64,000 nucleotides of DNA from Gemmatimonadota bacterium (GCA_028873845.1 JAPPNO010000038.1:1-64000); one strand, 5' to 3'; positions 51,228 to 61,094 are shown, counted from the first letter of the stretch. Notes: generated from the letters alone by a model not told the origin. A program made the numbers and translations.

Positions 51228-52739
51228 ATGCTCCTCGACTACTCCTCCAGCTTCCACTATGTGATGGCCCTGCTCCCCGAGCTGGTCCTCTCGGTGTGGG
51301 GCATGGTGGTGCTCATCGCGGGCGTGTCCCGCAAGCAGGGGGCGGGCTCGGGGCAGGAGCTGGGCTGGCTCGCACTGGCCGGACTCGCGCTGGCGGCGGT
51401 GGCCAACGGCTGGCTCTACTCGGGGGTGAGCGAAGTTGGCACCGGCGCGATGATCGCGGTGGACCGGTTCCGCCTCTTCGCCAACTGGGTCTTCATCCTG
51501 GGGGCGGCCCTCTCGATCGTCATTTCACTGGCGTACGTGGCGCGTCAGAGGCTCCAGGCGGGCGAATACTATTCCCTCATCCTCTTCGCGGTCGTCGGGA
51601 TGATGTTCATGGGCTCGGCCCGCGACCTGATGATGATCTTCCTGGGCCTCGAGCTCATGTCGATCGGGATCTATGCGCTGGCCGGGTTCAACCGGCGTGA
51701 CCGCAGGTCGGCGGAGGCGGGGCTCAAGTACTTCCTCCTGGGCGCCTTCGCCAGCGGCTTCCTCCTCTTCGGCATCGCGCTGGTATACGGCGCGGCCGGC
51801 AGCACCAACATCAGCGCCGTGGCCGCGGCCGTCCAGGACGGGACGACGGTGGGCGCTCTCATGATTCCGGGGGTCGCGCTGCTGGCGATCGGCTTCGCCT
51901 TCAAGGTTTCGGCGGTGCCCTTCCACATGTGGGTGCCGGATGTCTACGAGGGCGCGCCCACGCCGGTGACCGCCTTCATGGCCGCCTCGGTCAAGACCGC
52001 GGCGTTCGTGGCGTTCCTGCGCGTCTTCCTGGTGGGCCTCGACGGGCTCTACGAGGACTGGTTCGGGATTCTGTGGTGGATCGCGGCCATCACCATGATC
52101 GCGGGGAACGTGATCGCGCTGGTCCAGTCGAGCGTCAAGCGCATGCTGGCGTACTCGTCGATCGCGCACGGGGGCTACCTGCTCGTGGCCATCGTCGCGG
52201 CCAACGACACCGCGACATCGGGGCTCCTCTTCTACCTGCTGGTCTACACGATCATGACCATCGGCGCCTTCGCGGTTGTGGTGACGGTCGGCAACCAGGG
52301 CGAGGCCAACGCCCGCATCGAGGACTACGGGGGGTTTGGATGGCGGAAGCCCGTCCTGGGCGTGCTGATGACCGTGCTGCTGCTGTCGCTCGCGGGATTC
52401 CCGGGCACGGCCGGCTTCATCGCCAAGTACCATGTGCTCCTGGGCGCGGCCGAGTCGCGCCTCTGGATCCTCATCGTCATCCTCGTCCTGACGACGGTGA
52501 TGTCGTACTGGTACTACCTGCGCGTGGCCTGGTACATGTGGATGAAGGAGGCGCCGGAGGGGGCCGACTCGGCCGACCCGGCGATCACGCCCTTCGCCAC
52601 CCGGATCGTGCTCGTGGTGAGCGTCGCGATCATCATCCTCGCGGGGATCTTCCCGGACGCGGCGCTCGAGCTTGCCGAGAGCTCGGCGGAGAGTCTGCGG
52701 CAGATTGCAACCGAAGCGGGGGCCGCGGCGGGTCCCTGA
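51228..52739 (+). CDS. nuoN: NADH-quinone oxidoreductase subunit N
   Basis: FLGLELMSIGIYALAGFNRRDRRSAEAGLKYFLLGAFASGF, KVSAVPFHMWVPDVYEGAPTPVTAFMAASVKTAAF. Confidence 0.96.
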   Translation: MLLDYSSSFHYVMALLPELVLSVWGMVVLIAGVSRKQGAGSGQELGWLALAGLALAAVANGWLYSGVSEVGTGAMIAVDRFRLFANWVFILGAALSIVISLAYVARQRLQAGEYYSLILFAVVGMMFMGSARDLMMIFLGLELMSIGIYALAGFNRRDRRSAEAGLKYFLLGAFASGFLLFGIALVYGAAGSTNISAVAAAVQDGTTVGALMIPGVALLAIGFAFKVSAVPFHMWVPDVYEGAPTPVTAFMAASVKTAAFVAFLRVFLVGLDGLYEDWFGILWWIAAITMIAGNVIALVQSSVKRMLAYSSIAHGGYLLVAIVAANDTATSGLLFYLLVYTIMTIGAFAVVVTVGNQGEANARIEDYGGFGWRKPVLGVLMTVLLLSLAGFPGTAGFIAKYHVLLGAAESRLWILIVILVLTTVMSYWYYLRVAWYMWMKEAPEGADSADPAITPFATRIVLVVSVAIIILAGIFPDAALELAESSAESLRQIATEAGAAAGP

Positions 52740-52761
52740 GCGGGCCGGGCCGGCGGGCGCG

Positions 52762-54132
52762 ATGCGGATTCCCGAACACATCTTTCGCGAGTACGATATT
52801 CGGGGCGTCGTCGGCGAGGATCTGGACCCCGGCGTGGCGGAGGCGGTCGGGCGGGCCTACGGGTCGGAGTTGCGCGGACGGCTGGCAGGTGCGGTCCCCC
52901 GCGTCGTGGTGGGCGCGGACAATCGCCCCTCCTCACCGGTCCTGCGCCGCGGGCTGGTGCGCGGTCTGCGGTCGGCCGGTTGCGACGTCGTCCAGCTGGG
53001 AACCGTCCCCACCCCCGTCGCCTACTTCAGCGAGTACGAATTCGCCGCCGACGGCGCGGTGCAGATCACCGGGTCCCACAACCCGCCCGAATACAACGGG
53101 ATCAAGATGACGATGGGGAAGGGCTCCGTGTACGGCGATGCGATCCAGGGTCTGCTGCGGCGCATTCGCACGGGGGACGTGGCGGTGGGTGACGGGGGAC
53201 TCGAGACCGTCGACCCGCTGCCCGCATACGTGGCCGACGTGTCGGGACGGTTCCGGATAGACCGCCCGGTGAAGGCGGTTGTGGACTGCGGAAACGGGAC
53301 CGGCGCGGTCATCGCCGTCGAGCTGCTGGAGGCGGTGGGATTCAAGGTGATTCCGCTCTACTGCGAATCGGACGGGACCTTCCCGAACCATCACCCCGAC
53401 CCGACCGTGGACGAGTACGTGCGGGACATGATCGCGGCCGTGCGGGATCACGGCGCCGAGGTGGGAATCGGGTTCGACGGGGACGCGGACCGGATCGGGG
53501 TGGTGGACGACCGTGGACGGATCGTTCGGGGCGACATTCTCCTCCTCCTCTTCGGCCTCGATCTCCTGCGGCGGCGGGGACCGGATCAGACGCTGGTCTT
53601 CGACGTGAAGTGCTCCCAGGTGCTGGCCGAAGTGTTCGAGCAGGCCGGCGGCGTGCCGGTCATGTGGAAGACGGGCCACTCGCTGATCAAGGAGAAGATG
53701 AAGGAGACGGGGGCGCCGCTCGCGGGGGAGCTCTCGGGGCACATCTGCTTCGCCGACGGCTACTACGGCTTCGACGACGCCCTCTACGCGGCCTGCCGCC
53801 TGGGCGAACTGCTCGCGGGCTCGGACCGTCCGCTCTCGGCGATGACTGGGGCGCTGCCGGCGTACGAGTCCACCCCCGAGCTGCGCATCGAGGTGGCGGA
53901 GTCGGACAAGTTCGGGATCGTGGAGCGTGCCGTCGAGCACTTCAGCAGCCGGCACGAGGTCATCGCGGTGGACGGGGTGCGCGTTCTCTTCGGCGACGGG
54001 TGGGGGCTGATCCGCGCCTCGAACACGCAGCCGGTGATCGTGGCGCGGTATGAGGCGAGGACGCAGGACCGGTTGGCGGAGATTCAGGAGACGATGGGGG
54101 GCTGGCTTCGTGACCAGGGGGTCGCAATCTGA
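52762..54132 (+). CDS. Phosphomannomutase/phosphoglucomutase
   Basis: FREYDIRGVVGEDL, QITGSHNPPEYNGIKM, GIGFDGDADRIGVVDDRG, RASNTQPVIVARYEA. Confidence 0.95.
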   Translation: MRIPEHIFREYDIRGVVGEDLDPGVAEAVGRAYGSELRGRLAGAVPRVVVGADNRPSSPVLRRGLVRGLRSAGCDVVQLGTVPTPVAYFSEYEFAADGAVQITGSHNPPEYNGIKMTMGKGSVYGDAIQGLLRRIRTGDVAVGDGGLETVDPLPAYVADVSGRFRIDRPVKAVVDCGNGTGAVIAVELLEAVGFKVIPLYCESDGTFPNHHPDPTVDEYVRDMIAAVRDHGAEVGIGFDGDADRIGVVDDRGRIVRGDILLLLFGLDLLRRRGPDQTLVFDVKCSQVLAEVFEQAGGVPVMWKTGHSLIKEKMKETGAPLAGELSGHICFADGYYGFDDALYAACRLGELLAGSDRPLSAMTGALPAYESTPELRIEVAESDKFGIVERAVEHFSSRHEVIAVDGVRVLFGDGWGLIRASNTQPVIVARYEARTQDRLAEIQETMGGWLRDQGVAI

Positions 54133-54321
54133 GCTGAGCGAATGCCAGGGGTGGTGGGGGGATGTGGCGCTGTCCCATTTTGCTATGTAGGCGTCCCGCC
54201 CGGCGCCCCATCTTCGTGCGTACAACCCCGGGTCCGGGAACCCGGTCCGGGTCTTACGGCTCAACGCAGACCATTGGGTGGCCTTGCAGCGAGCCCATAT
54301 ACGCACGGAGGCAGCCACCGG

Positions 54322-55500
54322 ATGGCAACGCGAGAGATCGGGCGGAAGGGCCAGAGAACCGAAATGAAATGCCGCGCCCCAGTGTGGCGCGAAGCCGTGG
54401 GAATTGCTGGCCGCGCCTCCGTCCTGCTCTCATGCATCCCCGTCGCCGCCTGTGACACGGCGGGCAGGGAGATGCCGGCGGCTGCCCTCGTCGCCTTCGC
54501 CGACGCGCGGGAAACCGACAGATCCGGCGATACGATGCTCATCGACATGGAGACCTTTGGGCGCGCCTTCGAAATCCGGCGCCGACTGGTCCTCGAAGAG
54601 ACCGACCAGGCCATGACGGTGCTTCCGATGGTCTCGGTCGGCGCCCTTGGCGAGTTTCTACTTGCCGAACCCCAGGAGGGTCAGGTCAATGTGTACGACA
54701 CGGCTGGCCGTCTCCTGCGCGTTGTCGGCCGGAGGGGTGAGGGTCCGGGCGAGTTCCGTGCGCCGATTTCGGCTCGGAAGACACTGGATGGGGGGATCAT
54801 GGTCGCGGACGTGATGCTGTCGCGCCTCACACTCTACCCTCCCTGGGGGAGCGGGGAGCCCGAAGTGCTGGCGTCGCCGCTGCCACTTGTTGTGGGAGCC
54901 CAGGATCTGGGAGGTAGCCGGTATCTGCTGTCGGGTCAGGTGATGACCGATAGGCAGCCTCACCTTCTGCACATCTGGGATCGCGAGGCCGACGAGGTGG
55001 AGCGCAGCTTCATGCCCATCGGCGTACCCGAGGAATCGCGCCCGTACGCGGCCTCCTACACCTCGGTTGACGCGGTTCCGGAGGGCGACACCATCTGGGC
55101 CGTATGGGCCCTTTCGGACACGCTGTACAAGTTCGACAGGGATGGTGGGGTGCTCGAGAGATTCCCGCTGTCGCTGCCGAGGCCGATGGGTGTGCTGCCA
55201 GGGGCGGAGGCTGGAGTCATCACCGACCCGAGGGCCCGACAGGCTGCCGCCGAGAGCCTCACGCAGGTCAACAGCGTCTTCCTGCTCGGCGATGATGCGC
55301 TGGTTGTGCAAACCATGCAGGCGCGGGGTTTCGATGCCGTATGGGACCTGATCATCGTGGACCGGCAGGGTGCACGGCTGTGGGGCGCGGCCAGGATGCC
55401 TCGATTGTTCGCGGTTGCGGGGGACCTCTTCTACTTCAGCGATCCGGCTTCCCTGTTCCCCAATCATTGGATCGTGGCGCGGTGGCGGGGGGATGGGTGA
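54322..55500 (+). CDS. 6-bladed beta-propeller lipoprotein
   Basis: Lipobox-like PVAACDT; VYDTAGRLLRVVGRRGEGPGEFRAP NHL-like blade; repeated blade pattern; GGAGG RBS. Confidence 0.7.
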   Translation: MATREIGRKGQRTEMKCRAPVWREAVGIAGRASVLLSCIPVAACDTAGREMPAAALVAFADARETDRSGDTMLIDMETFGRAFEIRRRLVLEETDQAMTVLPMVSVGALGEFLLAEPQEGQVNVYDTAGRLLRVVGRRGEGPGEFRAPISARKTLDGGIMVADVMLSRLTLYPPWGSGEPEVLASPLPLVVGAQDLGGSRYLLSGQVMTDRQPHLLHIWDREADEVERSFMPIGVPEESRPYAASYTSVDAVPEGDTIWAVWALSDTLYKFDRDGGVLERFPLSLPRPMGVLPGAEAGVITDPRARQAAAESLTQVNSVFLLGDDALVVQTMQARGFDAVWDLIIVDRQGARLWGAARMPRLFAVAGDLFYFSDPASLFPNHWIVARWRGDG

Positions 55501-55501
55501 G

Positions 55502-56074
55502 ATGAGGCGACCGGTCCCACACCTGTGGATTCGGGCCCTCGCGCTGGTATCGTGGGCGGCGCTTGGGGGCGCCTGTTCCGGGTCCGGGTCGTCGAACGCC
55601 GGGGGGATCGTCGTCGGAGAACCGCTGCCGGACATCGCGCTGTCCGGAGAGCGGCCGGCGCTGGTCTGGGTGGTCGGCGTCGAGCAATGCCTGGGATGTG
55701 AACTGGGCGATGCCGCCTGGACCGTCAGATCGCTTCAGCGTCAATTCGGCGGACGCATCGAGACGGTGGTCGTGGCGGTCGGGGAGGGGCGGGAGGAGGA
55801 CAGGAAGCTCGTCAGCGATTTCCTGGCGTCCCAACGAGTATCGGCCGGGGTGGAGCTGCGGACCACAAAGCGGTACCTGCGGCACTACGGGCCAACGCCG
55901 CTCTCGGTCTTCTACCTCGTGAATCGGAGAGCGGTGGTCGAGGCGGTGATCGCGGCCGACTCGGCGCGGTTCCGGCGATCGGCGGACGGCCGCGGGCAGA
56001 GCATCGCTGATCTTGTTGAATCGATTGCGAACGATGAAGTCGAATCAGGGGAGGGATCCGGCATGCGGCAATAG
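55502..56074 (+). CDS. Thioredoxin-like (CLGC) lipoprotein
   Basis: Lipobox ALGGACSGSG; VGEPLPDIALSGERPALVWVVGVEQCLGCELGDAAW. Confidence 0.65.
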   Translation: MRRPVPHLWIRALALVSWAALGGACSGSGSSNAGGIVVGEPLPDIALSGERPALVWVVGVEQCLGCELGDAAWTVRSLQRQFGGRIETVVVAVGEGREEDRKLVSDFLASQRVSAGVELRTTKRYLRHYGPTPLSVFYLVNRRAVVEAVIAADSARFRRSADGRGQSIADLVESIANDEVESGEGSGMRQ

Positions 56075-56120
56075 GTCTTGCCATACACCAAACAATTCTG
56101 ACAGGAGAGGATCAGGACCA

Positions 56121-56348
56121 ATGAAGAACTTTGTTCAGTCTATCAGGATTCGTACGATCGCTGCAGCAAAAGCCGTCGCAATCGCGGCGGTGATGGCAGT
56201 CGGGGTTCCGGCCTTGACCGGCACGTCAGTCGCGACGGCTCAGGCCTGGGACATCCCCAGATTGGAGGTCCGGATCGGGCCGTTCAAGATATGCCCGGTC
56301 TACTGCTTCATTCCCGGATACTGCTGCAAGCTCGAAGGCGTGCTGTAA
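56121..56348 (+). CDS. Small secreted Cys-rich peptide precursor (75 aa)
   Basis: Signal peptide ending SVATAQA; predicted mature WDIPRLEVRIGPFKICPVYCFIPGYCCKLEGVL; upstream AGGAGAGG. Confidence 0.6.
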   Translation: MKNFVQSIRIRTIAAAKAVAIAAVMAVGVPALTGTSVATAQAWDIPRLEVRIGPFKICPVYCFIPGYCCKLEGVL

Positions 56349-56500
56349 CCCCCGGGACTCGTCCGTGGCCCACAATCCTCGCATGCCTGGGCCCCGGGCC
56401 ACGGGCTCGAATGGCCATTTCTCCCCTGGAAGCCGGCGGACTCCTGTTACGGGTCCGCCGGTGCAACCACTCCGGGTGCGGCGCGACCCCGGCGGCGAAG

Positions 56501-57226
56501 TCAGAAGGTCGCTACGGTCAGACCGCCCAACGTCTCGGCCCTTGTGGTCTCCGCCGTCCAGTACGGCTCCCCGTAGGCGCGGCGGATCAGCGAGCCGTAG
56601 CCCGCATGAACATTCCGGATCTGCTCCAGAACAGGACGGTCGCCCGCCGGAAAGACCTCGCCGATCCCGCTCTTTCCGTGAAACTGTGTGCCGTAGGCCG
56701 ACAAAGCCTCGATCTTGCGACCCATCTGCGAGGTGATATCCACCACGAAGGTCGGCTTGACCGGCTCCTCGGTGAAGGCGAGCGCGTAGGCCACCTTTTC
56801 GGGACGATGGGGCGCCCCGCCGGCCGGGAAGTTCCGCAGACCGGCCAGAAACGAAGCGTCCCGTACGAGCGCGGCGGCGGCGCGGTGATCCGGATGGCGG
56901 CCCCCGGTCCAGTGCGTCACGACGACTCTGGGCCGCAGAGCGCGAATCGCGCCCGCGACGACGATGCGCGATTCCCGGTCATTGCCCAGATCCGTGTCCC
57001 TCAGCCCCGCACACCGGCGCTCCGCCAATCCGAGCACCTCCGCGGCAGCCGCGGCTTCGCGGGCCCGGGACTCAACGGTCCCGCGCGACCCCGCCTCGCC
57101 GGCCGTAAGGTCGACGACACCCGTGCGCTCGCCGGCCTCTCCCGACTTGATCAGCGCACCCCCGCAGAAGATCTCGGCGTCGTCCGGGTGGGCCATGACG
57201 GCCAGGACGTCGAGGGGCTCGATCAT
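56501..57226 (-). CDS. bshB1: PIG-L family deacetylase, BshB1-like
   Basis: DVLAVMAHPDDAEIFCGGALIK, THWTGGRHPDHRAAAALVRDASFLAGL, HAGYGSLIRRAYGEPY; ATGA overlap with upstream permease. Confidence 0.88.
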   Translation of the reverse strand: MIEPLDVLAVMAHPDDAEIFCGGALIKSGEAGERTGVVDLTAGEAGSRGTVESRAREAAAAAEVLGLAERRCAGLRDTDLGNDRESRIVVAGAIRALRPRVVVTHWTGGRHPDHRAAAALVRDASFLAGLRNFPAGGAPHRPEKVAYALAFTEEPVKPTFVVDITSQMGRKIEALSAYGTQFHGKSGIGEVFPAGDRPVLEQIRNVHAGYGSLIRRAYGEPYWTAETTRAETLGGLTVATF

Positions 57227-58539
57227 TCCTGCCTGAGCGCGTCCACCGGTGGGAGTTTCGACGCCCTGACCGCCGGCAGCATCCCGAAGACGATGCCGGT
57301 CAGTGCGGCGATGGTCAGCGCGGCAAAGACGGACCACAGGGGGATGCGGGCGGGCAGGGGGGAAATGGCGGCGATGCCCTCCGAGATCCCCCAGCCCACC
57401 AGAAGCCCCGCCCCCGCCCCCCCCGCCGTGATGAGCGAAGCCTCGATGAGGAACTGCCACTTGATCTCCCGGCGGGTCGCCCCCATCGACTTGCGGATGC
57501 CGATCTCGCGCGTGCGTTCCGTCACCGAGATCAACATGATCCCGATGACCCCGATTCCGCCCACCAGCATGCCGACCGACGAGAGACCGACCATGACGAC
57601 GAGGAACATTCCGGTGAACTGGTTGAACATCTCGACCATCTGTTCGCTGCGGATGATCCGGAAGTTGTTATCCTCGCGAGGCCCCAGTTCGCGCATGGAG
57701 CGCAAAGCCGCCACGACCTGGTTCTCGGCCTCCCCGGAACCCGCCGTCTCCCTGGGATTGACCTGGATGTTCATGAAGGTCCAGCGTGTGCGGGCCTTCA
57801 GGCGCTTGTCCGCGGCGGTGAAGGGTATGTGCGCGAAGTTGTCCGCCACCTCGCCGAGCAGGTTCGGCAGAGGTTCGTACACACCAACGACGGTGAAGAG
57901 TTCGTTGGACGCTCTCCGTCCCGCGCTTACCCGGACCCGCTTGCCGACGGGATCGAGTTCGCCGAAGAGGTTCTCGGCCAGCTCGGAGGACACGACCATG
58001 ACACTCCGCGCCTGACCCACCTCCGCGGCGGTGAAGTCTCGCCCGGCCACGAAGTCACCACCATAGAAGGCGGGCCACCCCGTCGACATTCCACGGAAGA
58101 TCACGCCCCACGCCCACCGCGACTCAAAGCGTATGGAAGCTTCGAACTCATATTGCGCGACCGCTTCGCCCACGGCCGGCAGCGATTGGACCCTGCGCAC
58201 TTCCTCGTCGGTGATTGGCGGGCGGTCCCACCAGGGCGGTCTCCCGGCGCTGGCGGAGGCACGCACGTCGGAGAAGTCGAAGGGCATGACCGCGAAGCTC
58301 TGCGGTCCGGTAGCCTCGAAGGCCGCCATCACTTCGCCGCGAATCCCCGAAATCAGTGCGGCGATGGTGACGACGACCCCAACGCCGATACCCACCCCCA
58401 GCACGGCCAGGATTGTCCTCAGCCAGCTCGCGCGCAAGGCGTCGAACGCGACCCGCAACCCCTCTCCCACGATCCGCGCGATGGGTGCGTGCCGGAACGG
58501 CTCCTCGTGCGAGCCCCGGTGAGGGACGGTGTCGCTCAT
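57223..58539 (-). CDS. MacB/FtsX-type ABC transporter permease
   Basis: MacB-PCD-like N-terminus; VGGIGVIGIMLISVTERTREIGIRKSMGATRREI; FGMLPAVRASKLPPVDALR. Confidence 0.93.
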   Translation of the reverse strand: MSDTVPHRGSHEEPFRHAPIARIVGEGLRVAFDALRASWLRTILAVLGVGIGVGVVVTIAALISGIRGEVMAAFEATGPQSFAVMPFDFSDVRASASAGRPPWWDRPPITDEEVRRVQSLPAVGEAVAQYEFEASIRFESRWAWGVIFRGMSTGWPAFYGGDFVAGRDFTAAEVGQARSVMVVSSELAENLFGELDPVGKRVRVSAGRRASNELFTVVGVYEPLPNLLGEVADNFAHIPFTAADKRLKARTRWTFMNIQVNPRETAGSGEAENQVVAALRSMRELGPREDNNFRIIRSEQMVEMFNQFTGMFLVVMVGLSSVGMLVGGIGVIGIMLISVTERTREIGIRKSMGATRREIKWQFLIEASLITAGGAGAGLLVGWGISEGIAAISPLPARIPLWSVFAALTIAALTGIVFGMLPAVRASKLPPVDALRQE

Positions 58540-59777
58540 TCGTACCTCAGGGCGTCGACCGGATCGAGCCTTGCGGCACGGGATGCCGGATATACCCCCG
58601 ACAACACGCCCACGACCAGTCCCAGTGCAATCCCCAGGGCCATCCACTTCGAGGCGACAGCGGCCGGCAGCGGGGAGATTCCCCCGACCACCAGTGTCAA
58701 TCCCGCGCCCACCCCCACCCCGATGACCGCCCCGACACCGGAGAGCGTGGCGCTCTCGATGAGCACCTGCACGAGGATGTCCGACCGCCGCGCCCCGATC
58801 GCCTTGCGGACGCCGATCTCACGGGTCCGCTCCATGACCGACACCAGCATGATGTTCATGATCACGATCCCGCCGACGACCAGTGAGATTCCGACCAGGC
58901 CCGGCAGCGCGATGAAGAGGATGCGGCTGATCGTGTCCCAGAATCCCAGCGAATCATCGGTCGTCTCGGCGGCGAAGTTGTCGAGTTCATCAGGTCTCAG
59001 ACCGCGGCGCAACCGCATGATCTCGACCGTCTCCTCCCAGACGGGCATGACCAGGGACGGATCGCTCGTCTTCAGGATGATCTCCTCGATGACGTTGCCC
59101 CGGCGAATCAGGGCGCGTACCGGAGACTTCGCGGGCGCTATGATCAGGTTGTCGAGCGAGAAGAAAAGGAACGACCCCTGCTCCTCGAGGACGCCGATCA
59201 CCCTGTAGGGGAAGCCCCGGATCCGGACCGTTTCTCCGATGGGGCTCACGGCGCCGAAGAGCACGTCCGCCGTGGAGGTCCCGAGAACCGCGACGGGAAT
59301 GCCCTGCTCGGCTTCCTGGCGGCTGAAGGGGCGGCCGACCTCGACGTTCCAGTTGCGGATCTCGAAGATCTCCGCCGACGCGGCGGTGATCTGGACGTTC
59401 TCCGCCTTGACGCCCTGCTCCGATTCCACCTCCCCCCCCGTGTCGGACTGTGCTCCGATGAGGACGGGGTAGGTGACCTCCTGGCGCAGGTGCTCCAGAT
59501 CTTCGAATGTCAGCCACGGTGCCCGGGCCCATGCCCGCCTCTGCGCAGGCGATGTATTGATGTCCTCCCTGGGTTCCCTGCCCACCCTGACCGTGTTCAC
59601 CCCCATGATCTTGTCGGTGAGCGTGCCGCGGATGTACTGGTCCATCCCCTCGACGATGCTGACCACGACGACGAGGAACATGACGCCGACGATCACCCCG
59701 AGCAGGGTGAAGAAGCTCTTGAGCCGCTGCGTCCGGATCTGGTCCCAGGCGAGACGAATTCCCTCGAGCAGTCTCAT
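58536..59777 (-). CDS. MacB/FtsX-type ABC transporter permease
   Basis: SFFTLLGVIVGVMFLVVVVSIVEGMDQYI; VGGIVIMNIMLVSVMERTREIGVRKAIGARR; YPASRAARLDPVDALRYE. Confidence 0.93.
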   Translation of the reverse strand: MRLLEGIRLAWDQIRTQRLKSFFTLLGVIVGVMFLVVVVSIVEGMDQYIRGTLTDKIMGVNTVRVGREPREDINTSPAQRRAWARAPWLTFEDLEHLRQEVTYPVLIGAQSDTGGEVESEQGVKAENVQITAASAEIFEIRNWNVEVGRPFSRQEAEQGIPVAVLGTSTADVLFGAVSPIGETVRIRGFPYRVIGVLEEQGSFLFFSLDNLIIAPAKSPVRALIRRGNVIEEIILKTSDPSLVMPVWEETVEIMRLRRGLRPDELDNFAAETTDDSLGFWDTISRILFIALPGLVGISLVVGGIVIMNIMLVSVMERTREIGVRKAIGARRSDILVQVLIESATLSGVGAVIGVGVGAGLTLVVGGISPLPAAVASKWMALGIALGLVVGVLSGVYPASRAARLDPVDALRYE

Positions 59778-59794
59778 CCGGTTGTCCGAGAACG

Positions 59795-59835
59795 ATGTAT
59801 ACTATACATGACAAAATGTAATGCTGACGTTACAT
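59795..59835. promoter_or_regulatory. Clustered ATGTA/TACAT dyads upstream of the permease pair
   Basis: ATGTATA-C-TATACAT (59795-59809), overlapping TACAT-N6-ATGTA, and ATGTAA-N8-TTACAT (59816-59835). Confidence 0.65.
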
Positions 59836-59866
59836 CGCAAGCCGAGCGGATTCGACCCCGGATCCA

Positions 59867-61087
59867 CTACCCGTCGCTTTCTTCATCGTCGTCCTCGACG
59901 GGCCTGACCGCCGACCCCTCCTCGAGGGTCCGCACCACCTGGTACGGCCCGCTCACCACACTGTCGCCGGGAGAGAGTCCCGAAATCACCTCGAAGTACT
60001 CCTGTCCCGCGATCCCGACCTCGACGGGCGTGAAGTGCGCACGTCCCTCCGTGATGACGAACACCCCCTCGATGGGATCGCTGTCCTCGTTCCCGTCCTC
60101 TTCGTCCTCACGAAGCGTAAGGGCGATGATCGGGATGCTCAGCTGGTTGTTCCGGGTCTCGGTGACGACCTCGGCCGTCGCGGAAAGGTCCGGGCGCAGT
60201 TCCGCCTGCGGATTCTCCAGCGTGACCACCACCTCGAAGTCGATGGTCGGGGTCTGCCCGCTGCCGGCCACCTGCGAGGGCGGCCGGATCGCGCTGTTGC
60301 CGATCTCGGTCACCACGCCCGGAAACTCCAGGTCCGGAAAGGCGTCCAGGTCGACGGTGGCCCTGTCGCCCAGGTTGATCTCGGGCACGTCCGTCTCGTC
60401 CACCTCGAGAACCACCTCCATCACCGACAAGTCCGACACGGTCAGGACCAGGCTCCCCGGGTTGTTCATCGTACCCACGATCACCGTCTCCCCCTCTTCG
60501 ACGTTCAGCCGGGTCACCCTGCCCGACATCGGCGCCACAATGACCGTCTTGGAGAGCTGGTCCTGCGCTTCGTCGAGTGCGGCCCGGGCCTGGCTTACGC
60601 CGAACCGCGAGGACTCGAGGAGCGATTGCTGCACCTCGAGGTCGGTGCGGGCGTTCTCGACCTCCTGGCGGCTGACGAGCAACGAGTCCCGCGCCCACAA
60701 CGCCTCCTTCCGGTCCGCCTCCCGCTCGGCCCTGAGGAAGTTGGCCTGGGCCTGCGCCACCGCCGCCTGCGACTGCATCAGATTGGCGCGGCTGCGGTTG
60801 GCGGCTGCCTCGTAGCGGCTGGGATCGAGGCGCAGGAGCTCCTGGCCCTCTTCGACATCGTCGCCTTCGTCGATGAGCAGTTCCGTGACCCTCGCGGAGA
60901 TGTCCGAGCTGATATCGACCTTTCGGCGCGCCCGCACGTTGCCGCTGGCCGTCACCGTGGCGGTCAGGTCACGCCGCTCGACGACTGCTGCCCGGACTTC
61001 GACTCCGTTCGCCCGGCGCTGCGTGTAGCTGAAATAGGCGGCTGTTCCCAGCGCCAGAACGCCCAGCACAACGATCAGTACTTTCAT
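59867..61087 (-). CDS. Efflux RND/ABC periplasmic adaptor (HlyD/MacA family)
   Basis: VTASGNVRARRKVDISSDISARVTELLIDEGDDVEEGQELLRLD, VIVAPMSGRVTRLNVEEGETVIVG. Confidence 0.93.
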   Translation of the reverse strand: MKVLIVVLGVLALGTAAYFSYTQRRANGVEVRAAVVERRDLTATVTASGNVRARRKVDISSDISARVTELLIDEGDDVEEGQELLRLDPSRYEAAANRSRANLMQSQAAVAQAQANFLRAEREADRKEALWARDSLLVSRQEVENARTDLEVQQSLLESSRFGVSQARAALDEAQDQLSKTVIVAPMSGRVTRLNVEEGETVIVGTMNNPGSLVLTVSDLSVMEVVLEVDETDVPEINLGDRATVDLDAFPDLEFPGVVTEIGNSAIRPPSQVAGSGQTPTIDFEVVVTLENPQAELRPDLSATAEVVTETRNNQLSIPIIALTLREDEEDGNEDSDPIEGVFVITEGRAHFTPVEVGIAGQEYFEVISGLSPGDSVVSGPYQVVRTLEEGSAVRPVEDDDEESDG

Positions 61088-61094
61088 CGTATGT

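Noticed and set aside
54225-54255. CCGGGT/ACCCGG hairpin upstream of the propeller gene as a terminator or riboswitch
   Set aside because: No U-tract and no recognisable aptamer; simple GC-rich self-complementarity is common here.
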